Of a DNA stretch of 64,000 nucleotides, positions 44,425-59,730 are shown in pieces. A program made the translations under genes and the position numbers. Source of the stretch: Oreohelix idahoensis (taxonomy: Eukaryota > Mollusca > Gastropoda > Stylommatophora > Oreohelicidae); the NCBI GenBank assembly GCA_024509875.1, contig JAMPIV010019839.1, forward strand, positions 62,001 through 126,000, read 5' to 3'. The first letter of the stretch is position 1. Each line of letters begins with the position of its first letter. The notes below the pieces were generated by a model. That model saw only the letters and a program-made list of their open reading frames with translations. It was not told the DNA's origin and searched no databases.

Positions 44425-47400
44425 AACATGTAACATCAAACCAAACAGTAGTAAGTTACTCCAATCCTCGCGTGCAAATTCAAACCATAACAGTAGTAAG
44501 TTACTCCAAGACCTCGGGTAACAGACTTCAAACCAAACAGTAGTAAGTTACTGCCAATCCCACTGGTACAACTTCAAACAAAACAGTAGATAAGTTAAAC
44601 TCAAGATCCTCGGTACAACTTCAAACCAAAACAGTAGTAAGTTACTCACATCCTCGGTGCAACTACAAACCAAACATGTAGTAGTTACTCAAGCCTCGGG
44701 TACAACTTCAGAAACCAAACGAGTAGTAAGTTTACTACAAGTCCTCTGGACATCTTCAAACCAAACCAGTATGTAGTTACACACAATCCTCGGGTGCAAA
44801 CTTCAAACAAAAAATTATGTTAATTCTACTCAGGACTCGGTGTACAACTAAACCAAACAGTAGTAAGTTAACTCAAGTCCTCGTAAACTTTCAAAAAATC
44901 CAAAAACCAGTAGTAAGTTTACATCAACATTCCACGGGAACAACTTCAAACAAAAAAGTATGTAAGTGTATACTCAAGTCCTCGGTACAAGTATCAAACA
45001 AACAGTAAGTAAGTTACACAAGTCCTCACTGGTACAACTTCAAACCAAAACAGTAATAATTACTCAAGAATCCTTCGGAGTACAACATCAAACCAAACAG
45101 AGTAAGTTTACTCAAAGTCCTCGGGTAACAACTTCGAATGACCAACACTAGTAGTTAAAAATTAAGCTCAAGTCCTCCGGAGTACAAACTTCAAACCAAA
45201 ACAAGTCAGTAAGTTTATCTCAAGATACCCACTCGGGTATTACAGACTTTCAAACCAAACAGTAAGTTAAGTTTAAACTCAATGTCCTTGGGTGTTACTA
45301 CCATCAATGTACCAACACAGTAGTAAGTTGATCTCAAAGTCCTCAGGGTAATGCTAACGTTCAATTGACACGAACATTATTAGCTAGTTATCGGTCAAGA
45401 TCCTACAGTTACAAACTATCGAACTCCACACAGTAGTATAGTGTACATCTCACGTCCCCCGGTGACTACTGTTATAAAACCAAAAGTAGTAACAATCTCA
45501 AGTCCTCCGGGACACACTGTCAAAACCAAACATATTTAAGTTACTAAGTCCTCAGTTTAAACAAACTATCAATAACCAAATCAGTAGTTAAGTTACCTCA
45601 ACGGTCACCGTCCCTCAGGGTTATCATACTATTCAATACCAAAACAGTATGTGATTGTTTACACCAGATGTCCTCTAGGGTACAAGGACTTACAAAACCA
45701 TACAGTATAAGTTACCTCAAGTCCAAGTGGTTACAACTTCAATACCAAACAGGTAGATATGGAAGTTTACGGCAAGTCCCACATGTTACATAGCTTGCCA
45801 AACCAAACATTATTAAAGTTACTCACTTGCACGGTGCAACTACAAACCAAACAGTAGTAAATACTCAATGCCTCGGGATACAACTTCAAACCAAACAGAA
45901 GTAAGTTTACTCAATACCTCGGGTACAACTGTCAAACCGTAACAAATAAAGTTACTCAATCCTAGGTACAACTTTCAAACCAAATAGTAGTTAAGTTTAC
46001 TCAAGTCCTCGGTAACAACTTTCAAACACAAACAGTAGTAAAGATACACAAAGTCCTCGGGTAACAACTTCAACACCAAACAGTATTAAGTTTACTCAAG
46101 TCCTCGGGTACAAATTCAAACCAAACAGCAGTAAAGTTAACTCAAGTCCCTCCGGGTACACCACTTACAAACCAAACAGTAAGTAAGTTACACAACGTCC
46201 TCAGGTACAACTTCAAAAACAAACAGTAGTAAGTTAAAAAAAACTCCAAGTTCCTCGGGTACAACTTCAAACCAAACAGTAGTAAGTGTAACTCAAGTCC
46301 TAGAGTACAACTTCCCAAACCCAAACGGTAAGTAAGTTACTCAAGGTCCTCAGGGTACAACAACAAAACCAAAACATCTAGTAAGTTAACTCACGTCCTC
46401 GGGATGTCAAACTTCAAACCAAACAGTATTAAGTTACTCAAAGTACCTCGGGTACAACTTACAAACCAAACAGTAGTAAGTTAAACTCAAGTCCTCGGGT
46501 ACAACTTCAAACCAAACAGTAAGTAAAGTTAATCAAGTCCACTGGGTAACAACTTCAAACCAAACAGTAAAAATGTTTACTCAAAGTCCTAGGGGTAACA
46601 ACTTCAAACCAAACAGTAGGTAAGTTACCTCAAGTCCCTAAGGGTACAACTTCAAAACCCAAACAGTAGTAAGTTACTCAAGGTCCTCCGGTTCAACATC
46701 AAACACAAACAGTAGTAAGTTACTCAAGTCCTTACGGGTACAACTTCAAACCAAACAGTAAGTAAGTTACTCAAGTCCTCGGGTACCAATCTTCAAACCA
46801 AAAGAGCAGATAATTTCTCAAAATCCTCGGGTACAACAACAAACCAAACAGTAGTAAGTTACTCAAGTACTCGGAACAACTTCAAAACCAAACAGAAGTA
46901 AGTTACTCAATCGTCCTCTGGTACAACTTTCAAACCAAACATGTTAGTTAAAGTTAACTCCAAGTCCTCGGGTAACAACTCAAACCAAACAGTAGTAATA
47001 TTAAACTCAAGAACCTCGGGTACAACTTTCAAAACCAAACAGTAGTAAATATTTACTCCAGTCCTCGTGGGTACAACGTTCAAACCAAACAGTAGTAAAG
47101 TTACTCAAGTCCTCGGGTACAACTTCAAACCCAAACAGTAAAAGTTACTCAAGTCCTCGTGGTAAACTTCAAACCAACCAGTAGTAAGTATACTCAAACC
47201 ACGTGGTGTACAACTACAAAACAAATATCAGTTACTCAATCCTCCGGTGCAACTCAAACAAACCAGTATAAGTTTCACAAGTATCTCGTGGTACGAACAT
47301 CAAAAACCAAACCAGATAGTAAGTTACACAAGATCCTCGGGGAACAACTCAAACCAAACAGTAATAAGTTACTCTAGTCCTAGGGGTACACTTCAAAAAA

Positions 47401-50400
47401 CCGAACAGTAGTAAGTTAAAACTCAATCCTTGGGTACAACTACAAACCAAACTGTAATTAATTACTCAAGACCTTCGTGTACAACTTCATCAAACCAAAC
47501 AGCAGTAAGTTACTCAATTCCTAGGGTACAACTTCAAAACCAAACAGTAAAGTAAGTTACTCAAGTCTCGAGTAACAACTTCAAAACCAAACAGAAGTAA
47601 GTTACTCAAGTCCTAGGGTACAAACTTCAAACCAAACCGTAGTAATGTTACGTCAAGTCCTAGGTACAAACATCAAACCAAACAGTAGTAAGTTACTCCA
47701 GTCCTCCTGGTAACCACTTCAACCCAAACATAGTAAGTAACTCAGACCCTCGGGTACAACATCAAACCAAACATTAGTAATGTTACTCCAAGTCCTCGTT
47801 AAAACAAAATTCCAAAACCAAACAGCAGTAAGTTTACTTTCCCAAGTCCCTCTGGAACAACATCAAACTCAAACATTATGTAAGTTTAAAGAGCTCAAGT
47901 CCTATGGTACACATACTCAACCAAACAATAGTAAGTTTTACTCAAGTCCCCTCGTATTACAACTTTTTCAAACCAAACAAAAGTAAGTTACCACTCCTCG
48001 GAGTGCAACTTCAAACCAAACATTAGTAAGTGTTAACTTCGATTGTCCACACGGGACAACTTCAAACCCAAACAGTAAAGTAAGTTATTCCAGTCCTCGG
48101 GTACAACTTCAAACCAAACATAGTTAGGTGATACACAAGTCCACGGGGTACAACTTCAAACCAAACAGTATTAAGTTAAACAATTCTCGGGTGCAACTTC
48201 AACCAAATAGTTAGTAGTTTACTCAATCCTCGGGTACAACTACAAACCAAACAGTAAGTTAAGTTTACTCAAGTCCTCGGGTACGAACTTCAAACCAAAC
48301 ATGAAGTAAGTTACACAAGTCCCTAGGGTACAACTCTTCAAACCCAACAGAAATAAGTTACCTCAAGTCCTGGGTACAACTACAAACCACCAGTAGTAAG
48401 TTTACACAAGTCCACGGTACCACTTCAAACCAAACAGTAGAAGTTACTCAATTCCACGGTACAACTTCATACCAAACCGTAAGTAAAGTATACTAAGTCC
48501 ATGGTGGTACAAATTCAAACCAACCACAGTAAGTTTACTCAAGTCCTCGGTGCACTTCACAACCAAACAATAGTAATGGTACTCAAGTCCTCGGTGTACA
48601 ACTTCAAACCAACAGAAGTAAGTTACTCAATTCACTCGGGTACAACTTCAACCAAACAGTAGTAAGATACTCAAGTCCTAGGGTACAACTTCAAACCAAA
48701 CAGTAGTAAGTTACTCAAGGTCCATCGGGTACAACTTCAAAACCAAACATAGTAAGTTACTCACTCCCCTCGGGTGCAAAAACACTATACAAACCAAACA
48801 GTAGGAAGATTACTCAAGTCCTCGGGTACAACTCAAACAAATAGTAGTAAGCTACTCAATCCTCGTGGTACAACTTCAAACCCAACAAGTAGTTACTCAA
48901 GTCCCGTGTGCAAACATCAAACCAAACAGTAGTAAAGTTACTCAGTCCTCGTGGTGCAACTTCAAACCAAATAGTAGTAAGTAACTCAAGTCCCTCTGGT
49001 ACCAACTTCAAACCAAACATAGAAGTTACTCACAATCCTCGGGTACAACTTCAAAAACCAAACAGTAGTTAATTTACTCAATCCTACGGGTAACAACTTC
49101 AAACCAAACATAGTAAGATACTAATCCTTTAACAACTACAAACCAAAACAGTAGTAATGTTTACTCAATTATCCTCGTGTGGCAATTCAAACAAACATAA
49201 GAATGATTACTCAAGTCCTACGGGTACAACCTTACAACACCAAAAGTAGTAAGTTACTCAAGTTCTCCGGAGTACAACATTCAAACTAAACAAGTATAAG
49301 TTACTTCCAAGTCCCCTCAGTTACAACATCAAACCAAACAGTTAGTTAATTATATACACAATTCACGGGTTGCAACTTCACCCAACATTAGATAATTTAA
49401 CTCAAGTCCTCGGAGTACAACTTCAAACCAAACAGTAGAAGTTACTCAAGTCCTCGTGGTACAAAAACCTTAATTCAAACCAAACAGTAGTAAGTTACTC
49501 ACAGCTCCTCGGGTGCAACTTCAAACCAAACAATAGTAAGTGTTACTCGAAGTCCTCGCTACAACTTCAAACCAAACAGTAGGAAAGTTACTCAAGTCCC
49601 TCCGGTACAGACATCAAACTAAACAGTAGTAAAAACTCAAGTTCCTCTGTCCAACTTCAAACCACAACAGTATTAAGTTACTAATCCTCGGGATGCAACT
49701 TCAAACCAAACATAGTAAGTTACTTCAAGTCCTCGGTACAAACTTCAAACCAAACAGTAGTAAGTTACACAAGACCACGTGAACAACTTACTCAAACCAA
49801 ACATAAGAAGTTACTCACGTCCTTCGGGATTTGCAACTTCAAACCAAACAGTAGTAAGTTACCCTCAAGTCCCGGGTACACTTCAAACCAAACATTAAAG
49901 TTAAGCTACTCCAAGTCCCTCGGTGTACGAACATCAAACCAAACAGTAGTAAGTTACTCAAATCCACGGGTGCAACTTCAAACCAAAACAGTATTAAGTT
50001 AACTCAATCCTCGTTGCTAAATTCAAACCAAATAGTAGTAAGTTTACTCAATGTCCCTCGGTTAACAAACTTTCCAAACCAAACAGAAGTAAGTAACACA
50101 AGTCCTACGCACGGTTACAAACTTCCAAACCAAACAGTAGTTAAGTTAACTCAATCCTCGGATACAACTTCAAAACCAAACAGTAAGTAAGATACTTAAG
50201 TCCTTTTGACAACTTAAACCAAACAGTAAGAGAAAAGAAGTTACTCAATCCTCGGTGCCAACGTTCAACCAAACAGTAGTAAGGTTTACCAAGTCCCTCT
50301 GGTAAAACTTCAAACCCACACAGTAGTAAGTTTACTCCAAGTCCTCGTTAACAACTTCAAACCAAACAGTAATATGTTACTCAAGTCCTAGGGTACAACT

Positions 50401-53400
50401 TCAACCCAAACAGTAGTAAGTGTAACTCAAGTCCAAGTGACAACTTCAAACCAAACAGTAGTAAGTTAACTCAAGTCCCCTCCGGTTCAACTTTCAAAAC
50501 CAAACAGTAGTAAGTTTACACAAGTCTTCGGGTACAACTTCAAAACCAAACATTAAAGTAAGTTACTCAAGACCACGTGTACAAAACAACTAACTTCAAA
50601 CCAAACAAATAAAGTTACTCAAGTCCCTAAGGTGTACAATCTTCAAACCGAACTGAAAAAAAACAAAACTCAAGTCCACCAGGGATACAACTTCAAACCA
50701 AACATTAAAAAAAAAAAAAATACACAAAGACCTCGTTAAAACTTCAAACCAAACAGCAGATATATTTACTCAAGTCCTCGGGTTACAACTTCCAAAACCA
50801 AACAAATTACAGTTACACCAAGTCCGATGGTAACAACCTTTCAAACCGTAACATAGTAAGTTCTCAACTCCTAGGTACAACTTCAAACCACACGAGAAGT
50901 AAGTTACTCAAGACCAAGTGGAACAACTTTCAATAACCAAACAGCAGTTAAGATTTACTCAAGTCCCCCGAGTACAACTTCAAACCAAACATAAGTAAGT
51001 CTAACCAAGTCCCTAGTGTCCAACTTCAAACCAAACAGTAGTAAGTTACTCAATGATTCCAGGGTACACACTTCAACCAATCATAGTAAAGTAAACTCAG
51101 TCCCTCGTGTACAACTTTCAAACCGAAACAAGAAGTAGAAGTATACTAACTCAATCCTCAAGGGTCGCAACCCCATTCAAACCCAAACAGTATTAAGTTT
51201 ACTCAAGTCGTAGGGTACAACTCAAACCAAACAGTAAGTAAGTTTACTCAAGTCATTCTCGGGAACAAACTTCAAACCCAAACAGTAGTCAAGATTTACT
51301 GCCAAGTCCACGTTGAACAACATCAAACCAAACAGGTAAGTAAGTATAAGCTCAAGTTTCCTACGGTTTACAACTTTCAAACTAAACAAGCAGTAAAGTT
51401 ACTCCAATGTCCATACGGGAACAACTTACAATACAACCAAGACAGAAGAAAAGTAATTACTCAGAGTCCTGTGGGTACAAACTTGCAAACTCAAACACAG
51501 TACTAAGTTAGCTCAATGTCACGGGAACAACTATTGAAACCAAACATTAGTAAGTTACTCACTCCACTTGAGTGCAAAACTTCAAACCAAACAGTAAGTA
51601 AGTTACCTCAAACGAGTCCCTCGGGTACAACTTGTCAAATCCAAACAGTTAGTAAGTTTTACTCAAGTTTACCTCGGGTAACAATCAATCAAAACCAAAC
51701 AGTTAGTAAGTTACTCACTGTATCCTCGGGAACAACTATCAAACCAAACAGTTAAAGAAAGTACTCAATCCAACGGGTGCACTTCAAACCAAATATTAGT
51801 AAGTTACTCAAGTCCCTTCTGGTTACCAATAGCTTCAAAACCAAAACAGTAATGTAAGTTTACTCAAGTCCTCGGGTACAACTATCAACCAAGAAACCTC
51901 GAAGTAAATTATAACACAAGTCCTAGGGTTACAACATCAACCGAAGTATTAAGGAAAGTATTACTCCAAGCTCCTAGGGTACAACTTCACCAACCCAAAC
52001 AGTTATAAGTTTACACAAGTCCGCTCGGGTACAACATTCAAACTCAAACCATTAGTAAAGTTACTCAAGTCGGTCGGTAACAAATATCAAACCAAACTGG
52101 CAGGTAGATTTACTTTCAATTCCTCGGTTGCCACTATCAAACCAAACATAGTTAGAATAGTAACTCAAGAGGTACCTCCTGGGCTAATTCAACTTCAAAC
52201 CAAGACAGTAGTAAGTTACTCAATATCCATCCAGTGTAACTAACTTTCAAACCAAACAGTAGAAAAGATACACAAGTCCTAGGGATACAACTTCAAACCA
52301 AACATAGTATCTTACTCAAGTCCTCGGGTAACAACTTCAAACAAACATTAGTAAGATACTCACTCCACGGGAGCAACTTCAAATCAAACATTATTAAAAG
52401 TTACTCAATCCTCTGGTACAACTTCAAACCAAACAGTAGTAAGCGACACAGCCTCGGTACAACTTCCAACCAAACAGCTAGAAGTTACTCAACGTCCTCG
52501 GTGCAACTCAAACCAAACAGTAGTAAGTTCTCAATCCTCGGGAGCCACTTCAAACCAATAGTATTAAGTTACTCAAGTCCTCGGGTACATACTTCAACCA
52601 AACAGTAGTAAAGTTACTCAAGTCCTCGGGATACAAACTTCAAAAACCAAACAGTAGTAAGTTGACTCAAGCCTCGGTGGTAACAACTTCAACTCAAACC
52701 AAAACAGTAGTAAAGATACCCACTCATGTGTCCTCTTAAAACTATCAAACCAAAACAGTAAAAATACATTACAACAAAAACAACTCGGTGCAACATAACA
52801 AACCAACAGTTATAAGTTACTGCAAGGTACAACAAAGAACAAGCTTTCAACCAAACAGCTAGCCAAGTTACTCAAGTCCCTTCGTACAAACTTCAAACTA
52901 AACAGTAGTAAGGTAACTCAGGCAACTCAGGTATACAATTTCAAACCAAACAGTAGTCAAGATACTCAATCCTCGGGTGCAACTTCAAACCAAACAGTAG
53001 TAAGTTTACTCAATCCAGCGGTACAATTTCAAAAAACTTCAAACAACAGTAAGTGTTACAAAAATCCTCGGTACAAAAAGCAACACCAAATCCGTCGTAG
53101 TAAGTTCACTCAAAGAACTCAAGTCCTCTCGGGTACAACGTTCGAAATCGGAAAAAACATCGAAGTTACTCAATTCTTCTGGGTAACAAAAACTACACAA
53201 AAAAAACACAAGTAGTGAGTCCTACCTCAAGTACCTCGGGTACCACTATCAAACCAAACAGTAGTAATTACTCATTCCTATGGTACAACGTCGAACCAAA
53301 CAGTAGTAAAAGTTTACTCCAGACCTCGAGTACTAACTGTCAAAACTCAAGACATGTAATATGTTTCCTCCGGGTACAAAAAAAAGTACAACTTACCAAA

Positions 53401-56400
53401 AAACCCAAACAGTAGTAAAGTTACTCAAATTCCTTCTCGGTACAACTTTTCAAAAAAAACCCAAACAGGTAGTAAGGTATACTCACGATCCCTTTGGTAC
53501 AATCAACCTTACAAACGAACACAGTTAATGTATAGGTTACTTCAATTTCCCTCAGGTACAAACTTCAAACCAAACATGTATAGTATAAGTTTAACCGTAG
53601 TCCTCAATTGATCCTCTAGGTACAACATCGAACCATAACAGATAGTCAAGTTACTCCAAGTCCTCGGGTACAAAAAAACATTTCAAACAAAACAGTAGTA
53701 AGTTTACTCACTCAAGTCCCTCAGGTACACACTTCACAACCAAACAGTAGTAAGTTTACTCAAGTCCTACGCCGGACAGTGGTACAACATCAATTTAACC
53801 AAAGACAGTAGGTAATGTTATTCCGTTGCCAGTCTAGGGTTATATACACAACGTGACAAACCAAAACAGTAGTAAGTATTATCTGGCAAGTCCATTTCCA
53901 CGTGGTTACAACTTCAAACCAAACAGCTAAATAAGTTTACTCAAGTCCATAATTGTACGAACTTCAAACCTAAACCATGTAAGTATAGTTACTCAGTTCC
54001 CCAAGGGTACAACTTCAAACCAAACAGAAGTGAAATAGTATACTCAATTCCTCCTTTACCACCGACTTCAGACCAAACAATAGTAAATGTTATTACTTCA
54101 AGTCTTCATCGTGTGGTACAAACAACTAAACCTCTAGAATCATTAGTATCAGGTAACACAGGATCCCTCGGTTTAGTGGTACAACACTTCAAATCCAAAC
54201 GAGCAGTAAGTCTACACAAGACATTCCTCGGGTACAACATTCAAAATCAACAGAGAAGTAAAGTTAACTCCAGAGTACCTAGGGAACCTTACTTCGAAAC
54301 CTGAACTGTTAAGTAAGTTACTCAAGTCCTATGGTTACAACGAACTTCAAACCAGAACATGTAAGGTTAAGTGTTCATCACACGTTCACTCGGGTGCAAA
54401 CCCTATCAAACCATACAGATTGGTAATGTTACTCAAGTTACCTCGGTAAAGGTGTATACGCACAAGCTGTACAAACCCAAACAGTATGTAATGGTTACCA
54501 TCAAGTCCCTACGTTTGTACTCACTTCAAAACCACACAGTAGTAATAATATACTGTCGTCACGTACTAGGGTACACAACTTTTCAAACCAAACAGTATGT
54601 AAAGGTACCAATGTCCTCGTACAACTTCAACAACCAAACAGTAGTAAAGTTCACATCAAGATACTACGGAGTAGTCAACAATCAAGACCCAAAAGTAAGT
54701 AATGTTTACTTCAAGTCCTCTTACATAGTACAACTTCAAAACCAAACAGTTAGTGATGATGGTTTGAACTCAAGTCACTCGGTTACTAACTTCAAAACCC
54801 ATAACAGCAGTAAGCGTACACAAGTCCACGGGTACAACTTCAAACCAAACAGTAGCACAAGAATACTTAAGTTTTAACAACTTCAATGACAAACATTGTA
54901 GTCATTTACACAAGCTTCAAAACCAACAGTAGAAAAGTAATGGTTACCTTACATCGATGTCCTCGGTGTACAACATTCAAACAGAACAGTAGTTAAGTTA
55001 CTCCAGGTCCTACCTACAACCTTCAAACTGTGAGTGTGCAAGTGAGTACAAAAGCTCGGGTAACGATACTTCAAACCAATAATACGAGTTTGGAGTTACT
55101 CAAAATCCAATCGTTTTGACATCAACATCAATGACCAAGACATTTAGTAAATGCATACTACAAGTCCTCGGGTTTACTCACTTCAAACTCTGGGAATTAA
55201 CCTCAGTAGACGTTTTACTCAAGTCCCCTCCGTTCAACTTCAAACCAAACAATGTTAGATAGGAAAGTTAGCTCAGTGACTTCGGGTACAACTTTCAAAC
55301 CAAAACAGTAGGTAAGATGTACTACGAGACCCTCAGTAAACAAACGATTCCAAACCAGAATTCAGCAGAGTAATTACTCATTTATCCTTCAGTACCAACT
55401 GTCAACCAAGAAGCAAGATGTAAGTTACTCCAAGTGTCCTCAGGTTCGAACATCAAACCCAAAACAGTAGTAACGTTCAAAGACTCAGGAGTATCTCTGG
55501 GTGGTACATACATTCTCAAACCAAACAGTATTAAAAGTTTTACTCACAGTCGCTCGAAGTGTTCCAGAGCTTCAAACCATAACAGGGTAGTAAGTGTTGA
55601 CTCGACAATGCGCTCGGAGTACAATTTTTCGAGAACACTAAACAGTAAGTGTAAGATTAGGATACAATAACTCCTTTGGTTATACAAATTCCCAAACCAG
55701 AACAATGTAGTATAAGTTACTCAAAGTCCTCGGAATAACAACTTCATGACCAAACTAGTTAGTAATGTTAACTCAAGTCCTCGGAGTACAACTCAAACCA
55801 AACAGTAGTAAGTTTACTCAAGATCCACTCCGGTTTAACAGACTTCAAACCAAACAGTAAGTAAGTTTAAACTGCCCAATGTACCTCAGGTTCACGGTCT
55901 TTCGGGATCAATACAGTAGTAAGTAACTCAAGTCCACGGGTACAACTTCAAACCAAACAGAATGTAGTAGTTACTGCGCTAATGTCCTCGGGGTATCAAA
56001 CTTCAAATCCAAACGATTAGTAAGTTAGACTCAAGTCCTCGTGGTTACAGACACGCTACAAAAACTTAATACAGTATAGGAAGAGGTTACTTCAATGTCC
56101 CTCCGGTTCAACTTCAAACCAAACAGTAAGTAAGTTACTCCAAGTCTTTCGGGTACAACTTCAAAACCCAACAGTGGAAGTTACTCAAGTCCCTGGGTAC
56201 AAACTTCAAACCAAACGTAGTAAGTTACTCAATGTCCTAGGGTACAACTTCAAATCAAACAGTAGTTTAAATTACTCAGTCCTCGGGTACAACTTCAAAC
56301 CAAAACATTAGTAAGTTCTACAAGTCCTAGGGTACAACTTTTAAACCCAACAGTTAGTAAGTTACTCAAGTCCTCGGGACCAACTTCAAACCAAACAATG

Positions 56401-56475
56401 GTAAGGTTACTCAAGTCCCTCGGGTACAACTACAAACCAAACATGGGTTAAATTAACTCAAGTCCTCGGGTAAAA
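44425..56475 (+). repeat. 44-bp satellite array, about 12 kb
   Basis: The consensus monomer is GTTACTCAAGTCCTCGGGTA, CAACTTCAAACCAAACAGTA, GTAA (44 bases), repeated roughly 270 times in one orientation. Monomers carry very frequent single-base insertions, deletions and small duplications, heavier in some parts (for example 53000-55700) than others (46400-48700, 56100-56475). All open frames inside are products of the repeat. No higher-order unit is obvious by eye. Confidence 0.97.
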
Positions 56476-58795
56476 ATTATATCATAATTATAATGTTATA
56501 TTAATATAACTTCTTTTCTATTGTAGGACATACTAGATTCAATATATCAAAATAAAAATGGGCCTTTTACACTAACCCTATAAGTAATAAGTGTATGCAC
56601 ACACTATAAAATTATTAGCAAAACACTATTATACAATAAATCCATCAGTCCACTAATAATAAAAGTCACGAACATCCATTTCTTTGTCTAAGATTTTCAC
56701 ATGAAAAACATTTCTGAAAAGTACATAAAACAAAGCTTGGCAAGAGTCTACTTACTGGTAGTAAGGAATGAACTACACATTTCCTCGTGATTTCAATCAC
56801 GTCCAAGAAATATTTACACAAAACTTGTTGAGGTTAATCAAATTGAAAACCTAGCCGGATTCCTCACGTCTAATTAAGTGTGTATCATTCTTCAGGACAC
56901 TATCACAACACGCGTCTGTTTAACTCCAGGCCATTTTTCTAACTGCTTGATTAAAAATATTTCTGCCGGTAGCTTGGCTTCACTCGAGCTCAAAAAGCCT
57001 ATTCATTGGATAAAAACATCACGTGTCCCCGCTAAGCTTGGCATGCATTCTTGTAGCTTACTATGGTAACTGATGGTACTAACGCCTTGCCGTATATGTC
57101 CCTACCCTTAATGTTAAATTTCCTGGGTTAACTTTTTTATTCTTTTATTTTTGGTTACCAATCTATTGTCTGTTTCCAACAAAATGGTAGTTTACTTTAT
57201 CATACTTGGGTTTTAGTTATAAATCTATTGTCTATTTCAACCACAATGGTAGTTTACTTTATTATCCTTGGGCCCTAGCAAGAATGAATGCTGGAGGTGG
57301 TGGTCATACGGCCACACAGACTTGCACTTTAGTTCTTAAAGCACTGTTCTCAAACTTAACTATAGTCACTTTGACTTATGATACTGTCTTTACACATATA
57401 CTGACTTCATCAGCAAATGTTTTCTCATCATTTGAGTTTATAATTTTTGGTAGTCCATACATTATGAGTCAGTCTGTCAGTCTTTCTTAAGTTGACTTAT
57501 CTTGAATTACATCACCGTGCTGTCAATTAGCTTTTGACAGTGGCTGGCAGTAGGGTTTCCAGACCTGATCTGTTGTCTACTCTTGGTGATTCGAATGCTT
57601 ATCTGGCTATCACTGGTATACCAAACAGTCTTCTGCCCTGCTGACAGTAATGTACGATTTAACCTGCAACAACATAATGTCCCTAGGCTAGTATTTGGCT
57701 AGGAGAAGCTTTAGCACAGATGTGATGCCAGTAAGTCATCAGATGTCATTTGTTGTATTCAGACAGATTATTTCAGTGACATAGTCTTGGCATATTTTAT
57801 CATAAATATATATATACATCATTCATTTGAGTTGATTCATCCCATTCTTTCACATTTCACTGTATGTATTGTTCCATCTAGTAATCAAGAAAGGCTTTGT
57901 AAGTCTCCTGATAACTAATATGCATTCCAATTCATCCTGTGGTTCATTTAAAAAAAATGTAAAGCATCAAGGGCTTCTTCCCTCCAAATCTTTACACAAT
58001 ATAATTCTACACAATATAATTGAATCTGCAACAAAATAATATATACATATTTACTAAGGCGAGTCAACTTACCTGCAATTCAAAAATACACAGGGCATCA
58101 ATAGCCTTGCAGGCTGCACACGCACACAGATGGCAAATAGCTTGGTGGCGAGCTCTGTCCTTTCCTATGTGTCTGAAAAATGTTGGCGGTGTGTGCTATT
58201 CAAATCTTTTCTCTTTGTTTTATACCCCCTTGTCTTCCGGACGAGAAAGTAGTGACATCAGTTATCCGTCTATCTCAATTTTTGAAAAATCATACTGATT
58301 TTAGCCAAGTGTATTTTTATTTCAACTTCCATTCTATCCTACTTCTTTAATATTTATCCAGTTCTCTCCATCTTGGTATTGTTGAAACCGGATAATTGAG
58401 AGCTGTCATACTATGTAACTTTCTTCCCCTTCAGTCCAATGTATAATTCGCTATGGCTAACGAAAATCTGCAAAAGTCTGTACCACTAACCTGTTTCTAC
58501 ATTCAACCGCAATTATCTCGGGTTGTACTGCATTTTTCCTGAAGATAACTATGTCTGGACGAAGGTTAGGCGTTCTATTATCTAAATGATGGTCTTATTT
58601 GTAATCCTTCCGAATTTTCATAACTCCAGTGGAAAGATAAACGTAGTTGCACACTTGAACCGACCATATTTTAGTTACGGTTTCTACCCTTCCAGAATTG
58701 CCGTGTATGGTTCGCGCTGCTCTCATTGGGTGAAAACTTCGCTGTATCGATTACACCAAGATATTGGGGCCCGCCCGTAATGCAAAAATCCTGCA
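56476..58795. other. Unassigned region with one tandem duplication
   Basis: A two-copy duplication of about 60 bases lies at 57152-57272 (AATCTATTGTCTGTTTCCAA / AATCTATTGTCTATTTCAAC, then ATGGTAGTTTACTTTAT in both). No gene is supported. Frames 57206-57490 and 58020-58298 have no recognisable motifs. Confidence 0.5.
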
Positions 58796-58800
58796 TATTT

Positions 58801-58990
58801 GACCATTTCTAACGATGAGTTAGTGGCCATATTTGACCTGTATCAAACGATTAATTTATGGCCAAGTTGACCCTAGTCAAACGATTAGTTTATGGCTTAA
58901 TTTGACCATAGTCAAACGATTAGTTCATGGCCTAATTTGACCTGTATCAAACGATTAGCTTATGGCTAAATGTGACCCAGTCAAACCACC
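58801..58990 (+). repeat. 35-bp tandem repeat, about 5 copies
   Basis: CAAACGATTAGTTTATGGC, then TAATTTGACC(A/T)(T/G)AGT, recurs with CAAACG at 58844, 58878, 58913 and 58948, plus partial copies at each end. Confidence 0.9.
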
Positions 58991-59645
58991 AGCAGACTGA
59001 AAAAAAAAAACACACAGAGAATATAACTGAAGGCTACGAATTGAAAATGATAAGGAAGACATTATGAAATAGAAGTTACATATACCTATTAAATCCAATA
59101 ATACTATCTTCTGGCACTGCAGGATTTCAATTGTTTTTTTTACAACCGTGGTTCACATGCACGTCATTAACTGTCGTTTTTAGTCTGTGTGCTTACATCT
59201 TTGAATCCACGTGTCCCCGACGCTTCGGGAAACTGGAACTAATTCAGAAGGCCTCCAGCAACCCAACCCCCCCCCCAAACTTGACGCTTGACAAACTTGA
59301 ACAGACTGTCAGCAGCAGTTGTGACATCTGAAAATAAATTATGAATGTTCACTCTTGTGTGGCATGGGACCATCACTTCAGCTGGCACCGTGCAGGAAAC
59401 CTTCATCAAAGCATTCACGTTCTGTGGCAATGATGGTTTCTGTTACAGTATGTTTTACATTATTATATTGCCAGCCCACATACACAACCTCATACTGGTC
59501 ACCTTTTCCGACTTGCTTGAGGTAGCTGTAGTTTTATTATGTATGTGTCTTTTCAGATACACTAGGGAACTATACGGGGCCGACGAGGAGGAGCATAGAC
59601 ATATCTTGTACATAGAACAAATTAATATTGTCAAAACGATATCGC

Positions 59646-59730
59646 AATGAAACCCACAAGGAAACGGCAGAGGGGAAGATGGGCTACACATAGGAGAGAA
59701 CTGTTAGTAAAATACTCAGATTCGTAGAAA
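59646..59730 (+). pseudogene. Possible LINE ORF2 C-terminal scrap
   Basis: The frame MKPTRKRQRGRWATHRRELL resembles the NPQGKRxRGRPxxTWRRxL ending of RTE-like LINE proteins. It is only about 25 codons and could be coincidence. Confidence 0.25.

Noticed and set aside
43973..55670. Many open frames of 60-168 codons within the satellites
   Set aside because: They translate the 28-bp and 44-bp repeat with random indels, have no motifs and change frame constantly. They are not genes.
44425..56475. Possible CRISPR-like array
   Set aside because: The whole 44-base unit is repeated without unique spacers, there are no cas genes, and the surroundings are animal transposons.
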